Positions 1 through 5,935 of a stretch of DNA of 6,312 bases are shown here, in pieces. Both the position numbers and the translations under genes were made by a program. This DNA comes from CAZTLI01 sp964614375 (GTDB lineage Bacteria; Chloroflexota; Anaerolineae; Aggregatilineales; Phototrophicaceae). Numbering within the stretch: position 1 is the first letter of the stretch; each line of letters begins with the position of its first letter. Location of the stretch: assembly GCA_964614375.1 (NCBI GenBank), contig CAZTLI010000324.1, positions 1 to 6,312 of the forward strand. The letters run 5' to 3'. The notes under the pieces are model-generated. The model made no database searches. It was not told the DNA's origin and saw only the letters and a program-made list of their open reading frames with translations.

Positions 1-773
1 CTGTTGTTCAGGCCGTCAATCGTGCCACCGAGTCCGGTCATGGTGTTGCGATTACCACTGGCAAGCGCGGCATTCGTCTGGTTGATGACATCCGCCTGCG
101 ACCAGGGATAGGCTACACCGCCATTGTTGGCGTTCAGCAATCCCGCGACTGCCGCCCGCAGCAAGATTCGTGCCCCGCCGACGACTCCCGGTCCACCACC
201 GCCTTGCAGCGCATCCAGCAGCGTCATGCCCGATAGTTCTGCTGGCACCGGGCCGAAGAAAGCCGTCACAGGTGTGCTGGGGTTGAGCGACCACGAATCG
301 AGGTGATTCTTCCAGTAACCGGGTGTGCAGCCCTGATTACCCGGAGGCGGTGTGCAGTAGTTCGTGCCCCCCACATGCTGCACATCCAGCAAACGCTGGT
401 TATAGCGTTCACCGGTGCTGAAATCGACAATCACAGGCCCATAAAACAGGTCTATTTGTGCCGCGCAGTTGGGTAGCTGAACCCACAATTCCACTGTTTG
501 ACCGGGGCCGACAGTCGTGGTCTGTGCGTTGAACAGCGTTTGCGTGGCGATGCTGCTATCTAATTTATTGTAGGCAGCAATCCCAACTTCATACGAGCAG
601 GAAGCTGACGTATTGGTGACGACCCCATGATTGTAAGGCCAGATGAGGTCAGTCCCGGCATTTCTGAGGTCAACATCCGGGTTGCAGTCTTGCGCTCCCA
701 CCGGCGCTGCCGCCCATGCCATGCTCATCAGACAGACGAGCACGACGAAAATCAACAGACGTCTGTGATTCAT
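1..773 (-). CDS. Secreted protein with GCTPGYWKNH motif, 3'-truncated by window edge
   Basis: The frame is open from ATG at 773-771 to the left edge, giving 257 complete codons and no stop. The start is supported by AGGAG (788-784, minus strand) 10 nt upstream. Residues 1-28 form a classical signal peptide: MNHRR, a hydrophobic core (LLIFVVLVCLMSMAW), then AAAPVGA before a likely cleavage near residue 27/28. Residues 30-140 look like a beta-rich extracellular domain with cysteines at 30, 59, 103 and 140, possibly disulfide-bonded. Residues 148-161 read GCTPGYWKNHLDSW, a motif I know from many exported, mostly uncharacterised bacterial proteins. It is followed by a segment containing LLRAAVAGLLNA (204-215), a YP motif (222-223) and a DGLNN end, the usual order in such proteins. 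In relatives the protein ends soon after this, so probably only a few codons are missing. Function is unknown; an extracellular or surface role is inferred. It is divergent from ino1. Confidence 0.85.
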   Translation of the reverse strand, partial: MNHRRLLIFVVLVCLMSMAWAAAPVGAQDCNPDVDLRNAGTDLIWPYNHGVVTNTSASCSYEVGIAAYNKLDSSIATQTLFNAQTTTVGPGQTVELWVQLPNCAAQIDLFYGPVIVDFSTGERYNQRLLDVQHVGGTNYCTPPPGNQGCTPGYWKNHLDSWSLNPSTPVTAFFGPVPAELSGMTLLDALQGGGGPGVVGGARILLRAAVAGLLNANNGGVAYPWSQADVINQTNAALASGNRNTMTGLGGTIDGLNN

Positions 774-1049
774 ATTGTGAAAACTCCTATAAATAGTACG
801 TACAGTGATACAGACATAGAAGCGTTAAAAAGAACAACGCTTAGACCTAAAATCGGCGTCGCAACGTGAAGGTTACAAAACGTTTTATTTTTTTACTTTC
901 TTTTTATTTTGCGCTTTAGCGCCAGTAAAGATATATGATTCGAATTTCGCATCGTCGGTTAGATAGATGGGTTGTAACGCTTCGGGTCTGTTATTGAATA
1001 GACCGCTGGCTATGGAATCAATACATGATGAAATGGAAGGATTGTAACA
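774..1049. promoter_or_regulatory. Divergent intergenic region between the secreted-protein gene and ino1
   Basis: This 276-bp AT-rich gap must hold the promoters of both flanking genes, but I cannot assign convincing -35/-10 pairs. Visible structure includes a 10-bp palindrome AAAACGTTTT (877-886) next to a T-rich run (883-910), and GTACGTAC (796-803). A GCGTT/AACGC inverted repeat (822-826, 836-840) is also present. A hairpin at 985-1004 (GGTCTGTT/AATAGACC, one G-T pair) would lie in or near the ino1 leader. The heptamer TTGTAAC occurs at 972-978 and 1042-1048 on the plus strand and at 878-872 on the minus strand. These are candidate operator or leader elements only. Confidence 0.5.
1035..1040 (+). 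promoter_or_regulatory. Ribosome binding site fixing the TTG start of ino1
   Basis: GGAAGG lies 9 nt before TTG at 1050. An in-frame TGA at 1029-1031 rules out any earlier start, and no ATG or GTG falls between that stop and the TTG. The translation begins MSDKVRVAIIG, which reaches the first Rossmann strand as in known family members, so TTG is the start. Confidence 0.8.
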
Positions 1050-2162
1050 TTGAGCGATAAAGTGCGTGTCGCGATTATCGGCGTGGGCAATTGTGCGTCG
1101 GCGCTGGTGCAGGGGGTGTATTATTATCAGGATGCCAAAGACGACGACTTCATCCCCGGCCTGATGCACACCAACCTCGGCGGTTATCGCATCCGGGACA
1201 TCGAATTCACCGCCGCGATAGACATCGACGCCGACAAAGTGGGCAAAGACCTCAGTCAGGCGCTGTTTTCCGGGCAGAATAACACCATCAAATTTGCCGA
1301 AGTGCCGTTCATGGATGTGACGGTGGCGCGCGGCATGACCCACGATGGCCTTGGCCCCTATCTTTCGCAGAAAATCACCAAAGCGCCCGGTTCGACAGCC
1401 GACATCACGCAAATTCTACGCGATACCAGGACCGATGTTGTCGTGAGCTACCTGCCCGTCGGCAGCGAACAGGCCACCAAGTGGTATGTCGAGCAAATTT
1501 TGAATGCAGGCTGCGCTTTTGTGAATGCGATTCCGGTGTTCATCGCCCGCGAACCCTACTGGCAAAAACGCTTCAAAGAAAAGGGTCTGCCCGTCATTGG
1601 CGACGACATCAAAAGTCAGGTCGGCGCGACGATTGTCCATCGTGTGCTGACTAACCTGTTCAATGACCGGGGCGTCAAACTCGAACGCACCAGCCAGTTG
1701 AACGTCGGCGGCAATATGGACTTTTACAATATGCTGGATCGCACCCGGCTGGAAAGCAAGAAAATCAGCAAGACCAATGCCGTCACCAGCCAACTCCCCT
1801 ACGACATGGAAGAAGGCACAGTCTACATCGGCCCCAGCGATTATGTCCCCTGGCTGACAGACCGCAAATGGGCGCATATCCGGCTCGAAGGCCGCAGCTT
1901 TGGCGATGTGCCGCTAAATATCGAACTCAAGCTGGAAGTGTGGGATAGTCCTAACAGCGCGGGTGTGATTATCGACGCGGTGCGCTGTGCGAAATTGGCG
2001 CTGGACAGAGGTTTAAGTGGCGCAATCGAAGGGCCTAGCAGTTACTTCTTCAAATCGCCGCCGATTCAACCGCCGGACGACATCGCCCGCGATATGGTCG
2101 AAGCCTTCATCCGTGATGAGGCCTTCGTCTGGGACGGCAAAGACCGCACCCGCCCATCGTAA
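1050..2162 (+). CDS. ino1: myo-Inositol-1-phosphate synthase (EC 5.5.1.4)
   Basis: This 370-aa enzyme converts D-glucose 6-phosphate to 1D-myo-inositol 3-phosphate through a bound-NAD redox cycle in the cytoplasm. It is the first step to inositol lipids and other inositol metabolites. The length matches the short actinobacterial/archaeal class (M. tuberculosis Ino1 is 367 aa). The NAD-binding loop is GVGNCASALVQG (11-22). Other family blocks are VSYLPVGSE (132-140), VNAIPVFIA (158-166), GDDIKSQVGAT (184-194), LNVGGNMDF (218-225), ESKKISKT (235-242), KLEVWDSPNSAG (294-305) and KSPP (335-338). By remembered correspondence with the mycobacterial enzyme, the catalytic residues would be D186, K273 (DRKW), D299 (WDSP) and K335. 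All are present, so the enzyme should be active. The start is TTG with a good ribosome binding site. It is monocistronic as far as the window shows, and convergent with the propeller gene. No obvious simple terminator follows, but the fold-back at 2183-2340 may serve. Confidence 0.97.
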   Translation: MSDKVRVAIIGVGNCASALVQGVYYYQDAKDDDFIPGLMHTNLGGYRIRDIEFTAAIDIDADKVGKDLSQALFSGQNNTIKFAEVPFMDVTVARGMTHDGLGPYLSQKITKAPGSTADITQILRDTRTDVVVSYLPVGSEQATKWYVEQILNAGCAFVNAIPVFIAREPYWQKRFKEKGLPVIGDDIKSQVGATIVHRVLTNLFNDRGVKLERTSQLNVGGNMDFYNMLDRTRLESKKISKTNAVTSQLPYDMEEGTVYIGPSDYVPWLTDRKWAHIRLEGRSFGDVPLNIELKLEVWDSPNSAGVIIDAVRCAKLALDRGLSGAIEGPSSYFFKSPPIQPPDDIARDMVEAFIRDEAFVWDGKDRTRPS

Positions 2163-2182
2163 AGACAGGCGGGACAGGGGAT

Positions 2183-2340
2183 AGGGGTTTGGAGACAGGC
2201 GTATGGATAGCTGAATAATCACGCGGACACAGCAATGCGGTGTGCCTGCGAATAATGCCGGTTTATAACGAATTTGTGGGGACATGGCACGCCGCGTTCG
2301 ATGACCCGCTTACATTGTGAACCTGTCTCAACAAACCCCT
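2183..2340. repeat. Imperfect fold-back element with terminal inverted repeats (MITE-like)
   Basis: The left arm AGGGGTTTG-GAGACAGG (2183-2199) is the reverse complement of the right arm at 2322-2340, apart from two extra bases (TT) in the right copy: 17 matching positions. A second, inner inverted pair lies at 2234-2246 and 2286-2298. It pairs as AATGCGGTGTGCC with AACGCGGCGTGCC, two differences that would both be G-U pairs in RNA. The loop is about 39 nt. The element fills most of the gap between the convergent ends of ino1 and the propeller gene and holds no reading frame I can support. It could be a non-autonomous transposon relic, or a structure acting as a bidirectional terminator. I see no target-site duplication: the outer flanks are GAT and TGT. 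Confidence 0.55.
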
Positions 2341-2386
2341 TGTCGTATCGGTCAACTGCGTCAGTCCCGGTTGCTTGGCTACCTAT

Positions 2387-3367
2387 TTACGGACGCCATG
2401 CCGGACGCACCCCCGCGATGAGCGCACGGTCACCTGTGCCATCTATACGGACGATATGAATCATCCAGTCAGATGTACCGTGATAGCGCACCGCCCGCAG
2501 CGAGTGGTCATACGCCAGCCAATGACCATCGGGCGACCACGCCGGGCTGCCGCTGTATCCACCACCAGAATACACTGGCAGCGCGTCCGTTTCGTTATCG
2601 CCTGCCGATTCTTCCATTTCAAACGGATAGATATGAATGGCATAACTTCTGAAATAGGCGATGTAGCGTCCATCCGGTGACCATGCCGGGTCAATTCGGG
2701 TGATTGAATAGGCGGAGACTATTTTGATCAGAATGTCCGGGTCGCCACCTTTAGCCGACACAATATGCAATGTGTGGTCTGAATAACTGCCCCCTTGCAT
2801 CACCAGATAACGCCCGTCCGGTGACCACGCCGGGTTGTAATAGTGACGGTCATCGTCCGTTATGGGTTGGAACGCGCCATCCGCCGCGCGCACTATCCCA
2901 ATCTGACTCATAATCGCTGTGCCATCAGTACGATTGTAATGAAATGCCACCTGTGACCCATCCGGCGACCACGCCGCACCACCCGCAGCAGGTCTGTCAG
3001 TCAACAAGCGCACATTACGGCCATCGAAATCCATGATGTAAATACCGCTGTAGGATTCGCCATAGGCCTCAAATGCCAGCGTGCGTCCATCCGGCGACCA
3101 TGCGGGATTGCGACTAAAAGCATCTATGTCGCGTGTGAGATTGACGATTAAAAATCGGGAAATATCCAGCGCGTGGATGCCCGTGCGATAGCCGTGTACC
3201 GTCTGATAGGCCAGAATGTCGGCGGGTATCAGACTGCCCAGCGCCCGACTACCCACGACCAGCGCCAGCGTTGCAATCACCATCCCACCACACACCCGCA
3301 GCCATAGACGCAGCATCATGAATCGCTCATACGGTTTTGTTCTCGGTTTTGCGGTTTTCATGGGCAT
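2387..3367 (-). CDS. Membrane-anchored TolB-like PD40 beta-propeller protein
   Basis: This is a 326-aa protein. A basic N-terminus (K4, K7, R9, K11, R15, R20) precedes one hydrophobic segment at about 22-46. That suggests an N-in signal anchor or a long signal peptide with the remainder outside the membrane. The outer part has five PD40/WD40-like repeats with AWSPDG at 89-94, 132-137, 180-185, 228-233 and 276-281. The sixth is cut short to PAW (322-324) at the C-terminus, as in many propellers of this type. The repeat tryptophans are 43, 48, 48, 48 and 47 residues apart. The fold is that of the TolB C-terminal propeller (Pfam PD40), which binds proteins or glycans. No catalytic domain is seen, so it is not TolB proper and its partner is unknown. 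ATG at 3367 has AGGATAGGG upstream; ATG at 3361 is an alternative. It has its own candidate promoter behind the epimerase terminator. Confidence 0.85.
   Translation of the reverse strand: MPMKTAKPRTKPYERFMMLRLWLRVCGGMVIATLALVVGSRALGSLIPADILAYQTVHGYRTGIHALDISRFLIVNLTRDIDAFSRNPAWSPDGRTLAFEAYGESYSGIYIMDFDGRNVRLLTDRPAAGGAAWSPDGSQVAFHYNRTDGTAIMSQIGIVRAADGAFQPITDDDRHYYNPAWSPDGRYLVMQGGSYSDHTLHIVSAKGGDPDILIKIVSAYSITRIDPAWSPDGRYIAYFRSYAIHIYPFEMEESAGDNETDALPVYSGGGYSGSPAWSPDGHWLAYDHSLRAVRYHGTSDWMIHIVRIDGTGDRALIAGVRPAWRP
2526..3104 (-). repeat. DNA-level repeats encoding the AWSPDG propeller motif
   Basis: Five near-identical 18-bp units, plus-strand consensus CCATCCGGYGACCAYGCC, begin at 2526, 2670, 2814, 2958 and 3087. 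The spacing is exactly 144 bp three times and then 129 bp (48 and 43 codons). They are the coding sequence of the five propeller motifs, not an independent repeat array. High nucleotide identity with constant spacing suggests blade duplication or continuing homogenisation. Confidence 0.8.
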
Positions 3368-3506
3368 TCCAGCCCTATCCTGTTACATAGAAGCGCTGCC
3401 CCCACATATCTATTCGACGGTCATGGACCCCGATTTGTTCCGCTGCATCACAGAGACGATCATGAATCGCCCGGCAGTGCGGCAGTGCGTTTATTGCGCT
3501 TGAATC

Positions 3507-3535
3507 AGTATAGCGGCGGGCGCATGGAATCAAAA
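3507..3535 (-). promoter_or_regulatory. Candidate promoter for the propeller gene
   Basis: On the minus strand, TATACT (3512-3507) is a strong -10 match. Upstream there is only a weak -35: TTTTGA (3535-3530) at 17 bp or TTGATT (3533-3528) at 15 bp. Transcription would start near 3500, leaving a leader of about 130 nt before ATG 3367. It directly follows the predicted epimerase terminator, whose T-run overlaps the -35. Confidence 0.4.
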
Positions 3536-3571
3536 CAACGCACACGATACGCTTACCCGGCGTTATGTGCG
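3531..3571 (-). terminator. Probable intrinsic terminator after the epimerase gene
   Basis: Minus strand: CGCACA (3571-3566) pairs with TGTGCG (3544-3539). Inside it ACGC (3563-3560) pairs with GCGT (3552-3549) around a 7-nt loop, with a small asymmetric internal loop between the two helices. TTGTTTTG follows at once (3538-3531). The structure begins 8 nt after the epimerase stop codon. The T-run is short and interrupted, so efficiency is uncertain. Confidence 0.5.
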
Positions 3572-3579
3572 CCTGCGGA

Positions 3580-4533
3580 TTAGAGGCCGTTTTCGGCTCT
3601 GAACCAATCCCATGTCTGTTTGAGGCCAGTTTTCAGGTCAGTTTGCGGGTCAAAATTCAGCAGACGCCGCGCCTTGTCGTTATTGCAATAGGTAATCGGC
3701 GGCTCGCTGAGGGGGGCGGGCGTGGGTTTGAGGTTGAGCTTGCGCCCGGTGTATTCTTCGATGATGTCCACAAAATCGCGCAGCAGCACCGGACTGCCAA
3801 AGCCCAGATTGATTATTTCATAACCCATCGGACAGTTGAGCGCGGCTATCACGCCATCTATCGTGTCGTCGATGTATGTCCAATCACGATGGATGTCGCC
3901 ATTATTGAACAGGGGGATTTCTGTGCCGGCGAACGCGGCATTCAACAGGCGCAGCGGCATCATATCGGGGCGTCCGGCAGGGCCATAGACATTGAAAAAG
4001 CGCAGGACGGTGACATTCAGGTTGAACAGGTTGGTATAGGTGTGCCCCAGCATTTCCATCGCGCGCTTGCTGGCGGGATAGGACGCGAGGGGTTGGTCGG
4101 CGCTGTCGTCTTCGGTGAAGGGGATGCGTTGCGTGCGCCCATAGACCGAACTGGTCGAAGCCAGCACAAATTGCTCGACATCGTTAGCGCGGGCGGCTTC
4201 ATACAGATTCGTCCCGCCGACGATATTGACATCGACATACAGCGGCGCGTTATTGATGCTGGCGCGTTGATTCGCCATACCCGCCATGTGCGCCACTTTC
4301 CGCACGCCATAATCCGCAAAGAGCCGCTTCACAAGGTCAGCATCGCGGATGTCGCCTTCGATGACCGTCAGATGCTGTGGATTGCCAAGTCGCTCGATAT
4401 TCCGGCGTTTGAGTGTTGGGTCATAGTGTGTGTTGAAATTGTCCAGAATGACAACGGGGCAATCTTGCGCCAGCAGTCGCGCGGCCACATGGCTGCCGAT
4501 AAATCCCGCCCCGCCTGTGACCAATACCGTCAT
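3580..4533 (-). CDS. NAD-dependent nucleotide-sugar epimerase, UDP-glucuronate 4-epimerase-like
   Basis: This 317-aa extended short-chain dehydrogenase/reductase of the NDP-sugar epimerase/dehydratase family acts in the cytoplasm and supplies activated sugars. The NAD-binding motif GGAGFIGSH is at 7-15, with an acidic residue (D31, ILDNF) at the end of beta-2 favouring NAD. The catalytic set is STSSVYG (126-132) and YPASK (152-156, Tyr152/Lys156). RFFNVYGPAGRPDM (178-191) and HRDWTYIDD (215-223) resemble UDP-glucuronate 4-epimerases more than GalE, and the tail has the usual KARRLLNFDPQT pattern. Substrate cannot be settled from sequence alone: UDP-GlcA, UDP-Glc or a dehydratase substrate all remain possible. 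ATG 4533 is preceded by GAAAGG with 6-nt spacing. The gene lies 69 nt downstream of the glycosyltransferase on the same strand, so joint action on one glycan is likely, but it also has its own TATAAT box and a terminator behind it. Confidence 0.9.
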   Translation of the reverse strand: MTVLVTGGAGFIGSHVAARLLAQDCPVVILDNFNTHYDPTLKRRNIERLGNPQHLTVIEGDIRDADLVKRLFADYGVRKVAHMAGMANQRASINNAPLYVDVNIVGGTNLYEAARANDVEQFVLASTSSVYGRTQRIPFTEDDSADQPLASYPASKRAMEMLGHTYTNLFNLNVTVLRFFNVYGPAGRPDMMPLRLLNAAFAGTEIPLFNNGDIHRDWTYIDDTIDGVIAALNCPMGYEIINLGFGSPVLLRDFVDIIEEYTGRKLNLKPTPAPLSEPPITYCNNDKARRLLNFDPQTDLKTGLKQTWDWFRAENGL

Positions 4534-4566
4534 GCAATACCTTTCATCGTGATTATGCAGCAGGGC

Positions 4567-4572
4567 ATTATA
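4567..4572 (-). promoter_or_regulatory. Candidate -10 box upstream of the epimerase gene
   Basis: A perfect TATAAT lies in the 69-nt gap between the glycosyltransferase stop and the epimerase start, giving a predicted leader of about 27 nt with its ribosome binding site. The hexamer 17 nt upstream (TACCGT) is a poor -35. An 8-bp palindrome CGTTAACG (4585-4592) lies between them and could be an operator. The epimerase may therefore be transcribed both from here and by read-through. Confidence 0.4.
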
Positions 4573-4602
4573 AAGGAAATGTGTCGTTAACGGTACGCCT
4601 GA

Positions 4603-5733
4603 TTATAGATAGGCGGCTAGCCGTTGTGACGTTTGCTCGACCATGCGCTCAAAGACGAAGCGTTCCATACCAAGCGCGCTGTTGGCTGCCAGTTGGTCAC
4701 GCTTGCCCGGTTGGAAGGCGACGTTGAGGGTGGTGGCAAGCATATCCACATCAACATAAGGCACAAGCAGTCCGTTGACATCGTGATTGACCACTTCGGG
4801 ATTGCCGCCTTTGTCGCTGGCAATGACCGGAGTCCCCACGCGCAGACTTTCCAGCAAGGTGTGTGATAAACCTTCATAACCCGAATACAGCGCCAGATAA
4901 TCCGCCGCCTTCATATAGAGGGGCATCCCTGCGCGTGCCACCCTTCCCAAAAACACGACTCTATCGCCCAATGATTGCGCCTGGGCTTCGAGTTGGGCTT
5001 TCATCGGGCCATCGCCCGCCACCAGAAGCTGCACATCCGGCACATGCGATACTGCGGATATGAGCTGATCGACGCCTTTCCATGCCGTCAAGCGCGCCGC
5101 GGTCAACACAATCGGACGGGTATCTAAGCCTAGCTGCTGGCGGGCATCGGCCTGCGACATATCCAATGTGTCGTGTTCGGGCGGCAGGGCGTTATAGATG
5201 ACATGCACCTTGCTTTCATCGACTCCCCAACCCACGACCATGCGCTTGAGGTATTGGCTGGGCACAATCACGCCGTCCATCGCCCGCACCTGCTTCGCCC
5301 GACTGCGCCGCGCCTGCGTGACGACTGTGCCATAGGGCGCGGTCTGAAAGTCGTCAATATCTTCTGTTGGTGGAATCCAATGTTTGCGAATCGCGCGTTC
5401 CCACGCCTGATCACCCACGATTTTGATGATGCGCGGCGCTGCCCGACTGCCCATCAACGGCAAATCAATCGTATGGGCATAGACCACATCCGCCCATTTC
5501 AGCAGTGGACGCGATGCCCACGCATACTGTGCCATGCGTAACGGCAGTATCCGGCGCGGCACACGCTGCACGGGATAGGGATAGGCGTCCGTATCGCCGT
5601 CACCATATGTCAGCAGGCGCACATCCCACTCACGCGCCTGTAGCTGGGGTACAATCTCATACAAATAGGTCGCGGGGCCGCCCGCTTCGGGATGAAAGAT
5701 TCCGGCGGCAATAAACAACTTTGGCGAAGGCAT
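4603..5733 (-). CDS. Family 4 glycosyltransferase (GT-B fold)
   Basis: The protein is 376 aa from ATG 5733; an adjacent GTG at 5736 would add one residue. Numbering below counts from the GTG. It transfers a sugar from a nucleotide donor to a glycan or lipid acceptor, probably at the inner face of the membrane. The N-terminal acceptor-side domain opens with LFIAAGIFHPEAGGPATYL (7-25), holding the usual glycine-rich loop. KIVGDQAWE (105-113) and VPSQYLKRMVVGWGV (158-172) are typical of a subgroup of envelope-polysaccharide transferases. The C-terminal donor domain has TAARLTAWKG (212-221) with R215 and K220 for the donor phosphates, AGDGP (240-244), and the EX7E pair E288/E296 in YEGLSHTLLESL. 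SDKGGNPEVV (307-316) follows. All motifs and the length are normal, so the gene looks intact. Donor and acceptor are unknown. It precedes the epimerase. Upstream AAGG is unusually close to the start, leaving the exact start codon uncertain. Confidence 0.92.
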   Translation of the reverse strand: MPSPKLFIAAGIFHPEAGGPATYLYEIVPQLQAREWDVRLLTYGDGDTDAYPYPVQRVPRRILPLRMAQYAWASRPLLKWADVVYAHTIDLPLMGSRAAPRIIKIVGDQAWERAIRKHWIPPTEDIDDFQTAPYGTVVTQARRSRAKQVRAMDGVIVPSQYLKRMVVGWGVDESKVHVIYNALPPEHDTLDMSQADARQQLGLDTRPIVLTAARLTAWKGVDQLISAVSHVPDVQLLVAGDGPMKAQLEAQAQSLGDRVVFLGRVARAGMPLYMKAADYLALYSGYEGLSHTLLESLRVGTPVIASDKGGNPEVVNHDVNGLLVPYVDVDMLATTLNVAFQPGKRDQLAANSALGMERFVFERMVEQTSQRLAAYL

Positions 5734-5829
5734 CACCTTAACTTTCGATAGCTGACCCGGTAGAAGCGCATTCTAGCGCATGACCGTGATAGATATGAGC
5801 CTTAATTCACCGCCGCGTGCAGCAATCAG
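5734..5829 (-). promoter_or_regulatory. Upstream region of the glycosyltransferase gene
   Basis: The stretch between the IS-flanking palindrome and the glycosyltransferase start probably holds its promoter. A TAGAAT hexamer (5775-5770, minus) is the best -10 candidate, with no good -35. It is embedded in a symmetric stretch on the plus strand, TAGAA-GCGCA-TTCTA (5761-5775), that could bind a regulator. GAAAG (8 nt before ATG 5733) is a possible ribosome binding site. Confidence 0.3.
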
Positions 5830-5862
5830 GAATTCTTACAGTACAGATTATTTACAGAATTC
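5830..5862. repeat. Inverted repeat GAATTCT/AGAATTC with three TACAG units, beside the IS end
   Basis: Arms GAATTCT (5830-5836) and AGAATTC (5856-5862) are perfect inverted copies around a 19-nt spacer. TACAG occurs at 5837-5841, 5842-5846 and 5853-5857. It abuts the predicted right end of the TnpB element. It may be host DNA at the insertion site, an operator of the glycosyltransferase, or a terminal structure of the element. Confidence 0.6.
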
Positions 5863-5935
5863 GTGACGCTCCCCACGCCTAAAGGCGGGGGCTGCTGAAC
5901 CACGCTTGCGGCAACCCGCTACGTTCTGGTTCACG
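5863..5935 (-). ncRNA. Omega-RNA (reRNA)-like structured 3' end of the TnpB element
   Basis: On the minus strand two hairpins follow one another over the end of tnpB. The first has GAACCA (5932-5927) pairing with TGGTTC (5902-5897), enclosing GCGG/CCGC (5919-5916, 5911-5908) with a 4-nt loop. The second has CCCC-CGCC (5891-5884) pairing with GGCG-T-GGGG (5879-5871), 8 bp with one bulged T. The loop TTTA holds the first base of the tnpB stop codon region. GAGCGTCAC then leads to the presumed element end. This arrangement matches guide RNAs known to overlap the 3' end of IS200/IS605 tnpB genes. The RNA's 5' end probably lies further inside tnpB and is not defined; the guide would begin at about 5862 reading leftward. 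Confidence 0.5.

Noticed and set aside
911..922. GCGC-TTTA-GCGC hairpin near a T-rich run, as a terminator
   Set aside because: On the plus strand the T-run precedes the hairpin, and on the minus strand an A-run follows it. It is in the wrong order for an intrinsic terminator in either direction, and it sits in a divergent promoter region.
885..1877. Two minus-strand frames (175 and 153 codons) opposite ino1
   Set aside because: The sequence is fully explained by ino1 on the plus strand, and the translations show no recognisable motif.
2526..3104. Regularly spaced repeats as a CRISPR array
   Set aside because: The 18-bp units are 129-144 bp apart, lie in frame and encode the AWSPDG propeller motif.
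2387..3367. Assignment of the propeller gene as tolB
   Set aside because: It lacks the TolB N-terminal domain and any neighbouring tol-pal genes; only the PD40 propeller fold is shared.
3315..3470. 12-bp direct repeat ATCATGAATCGC at 3315-3326 and 3459-3470
   Set aside because: One copy is in the propeller coding start and the other upstream of it. Similarity does not extend convincingly beyond the 12 bp, so no duplication or attachment site is claimed.
3565..4590. Open frame of 341 codons on the plus strand covering the whole epimerase gene
   Set aside because: It lies antisense to a clearly recognised epimerase with all family motifs. Its translation shows no motif I recognise, and such frames are common opposite GC-biased codons.
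4614..4623. CGGCTAGCCG palindrome at the end of the glycosyltransferase as a terminator
   Set aside because: It lies inside the coding region and is not followed by a T-run on the minus strand.
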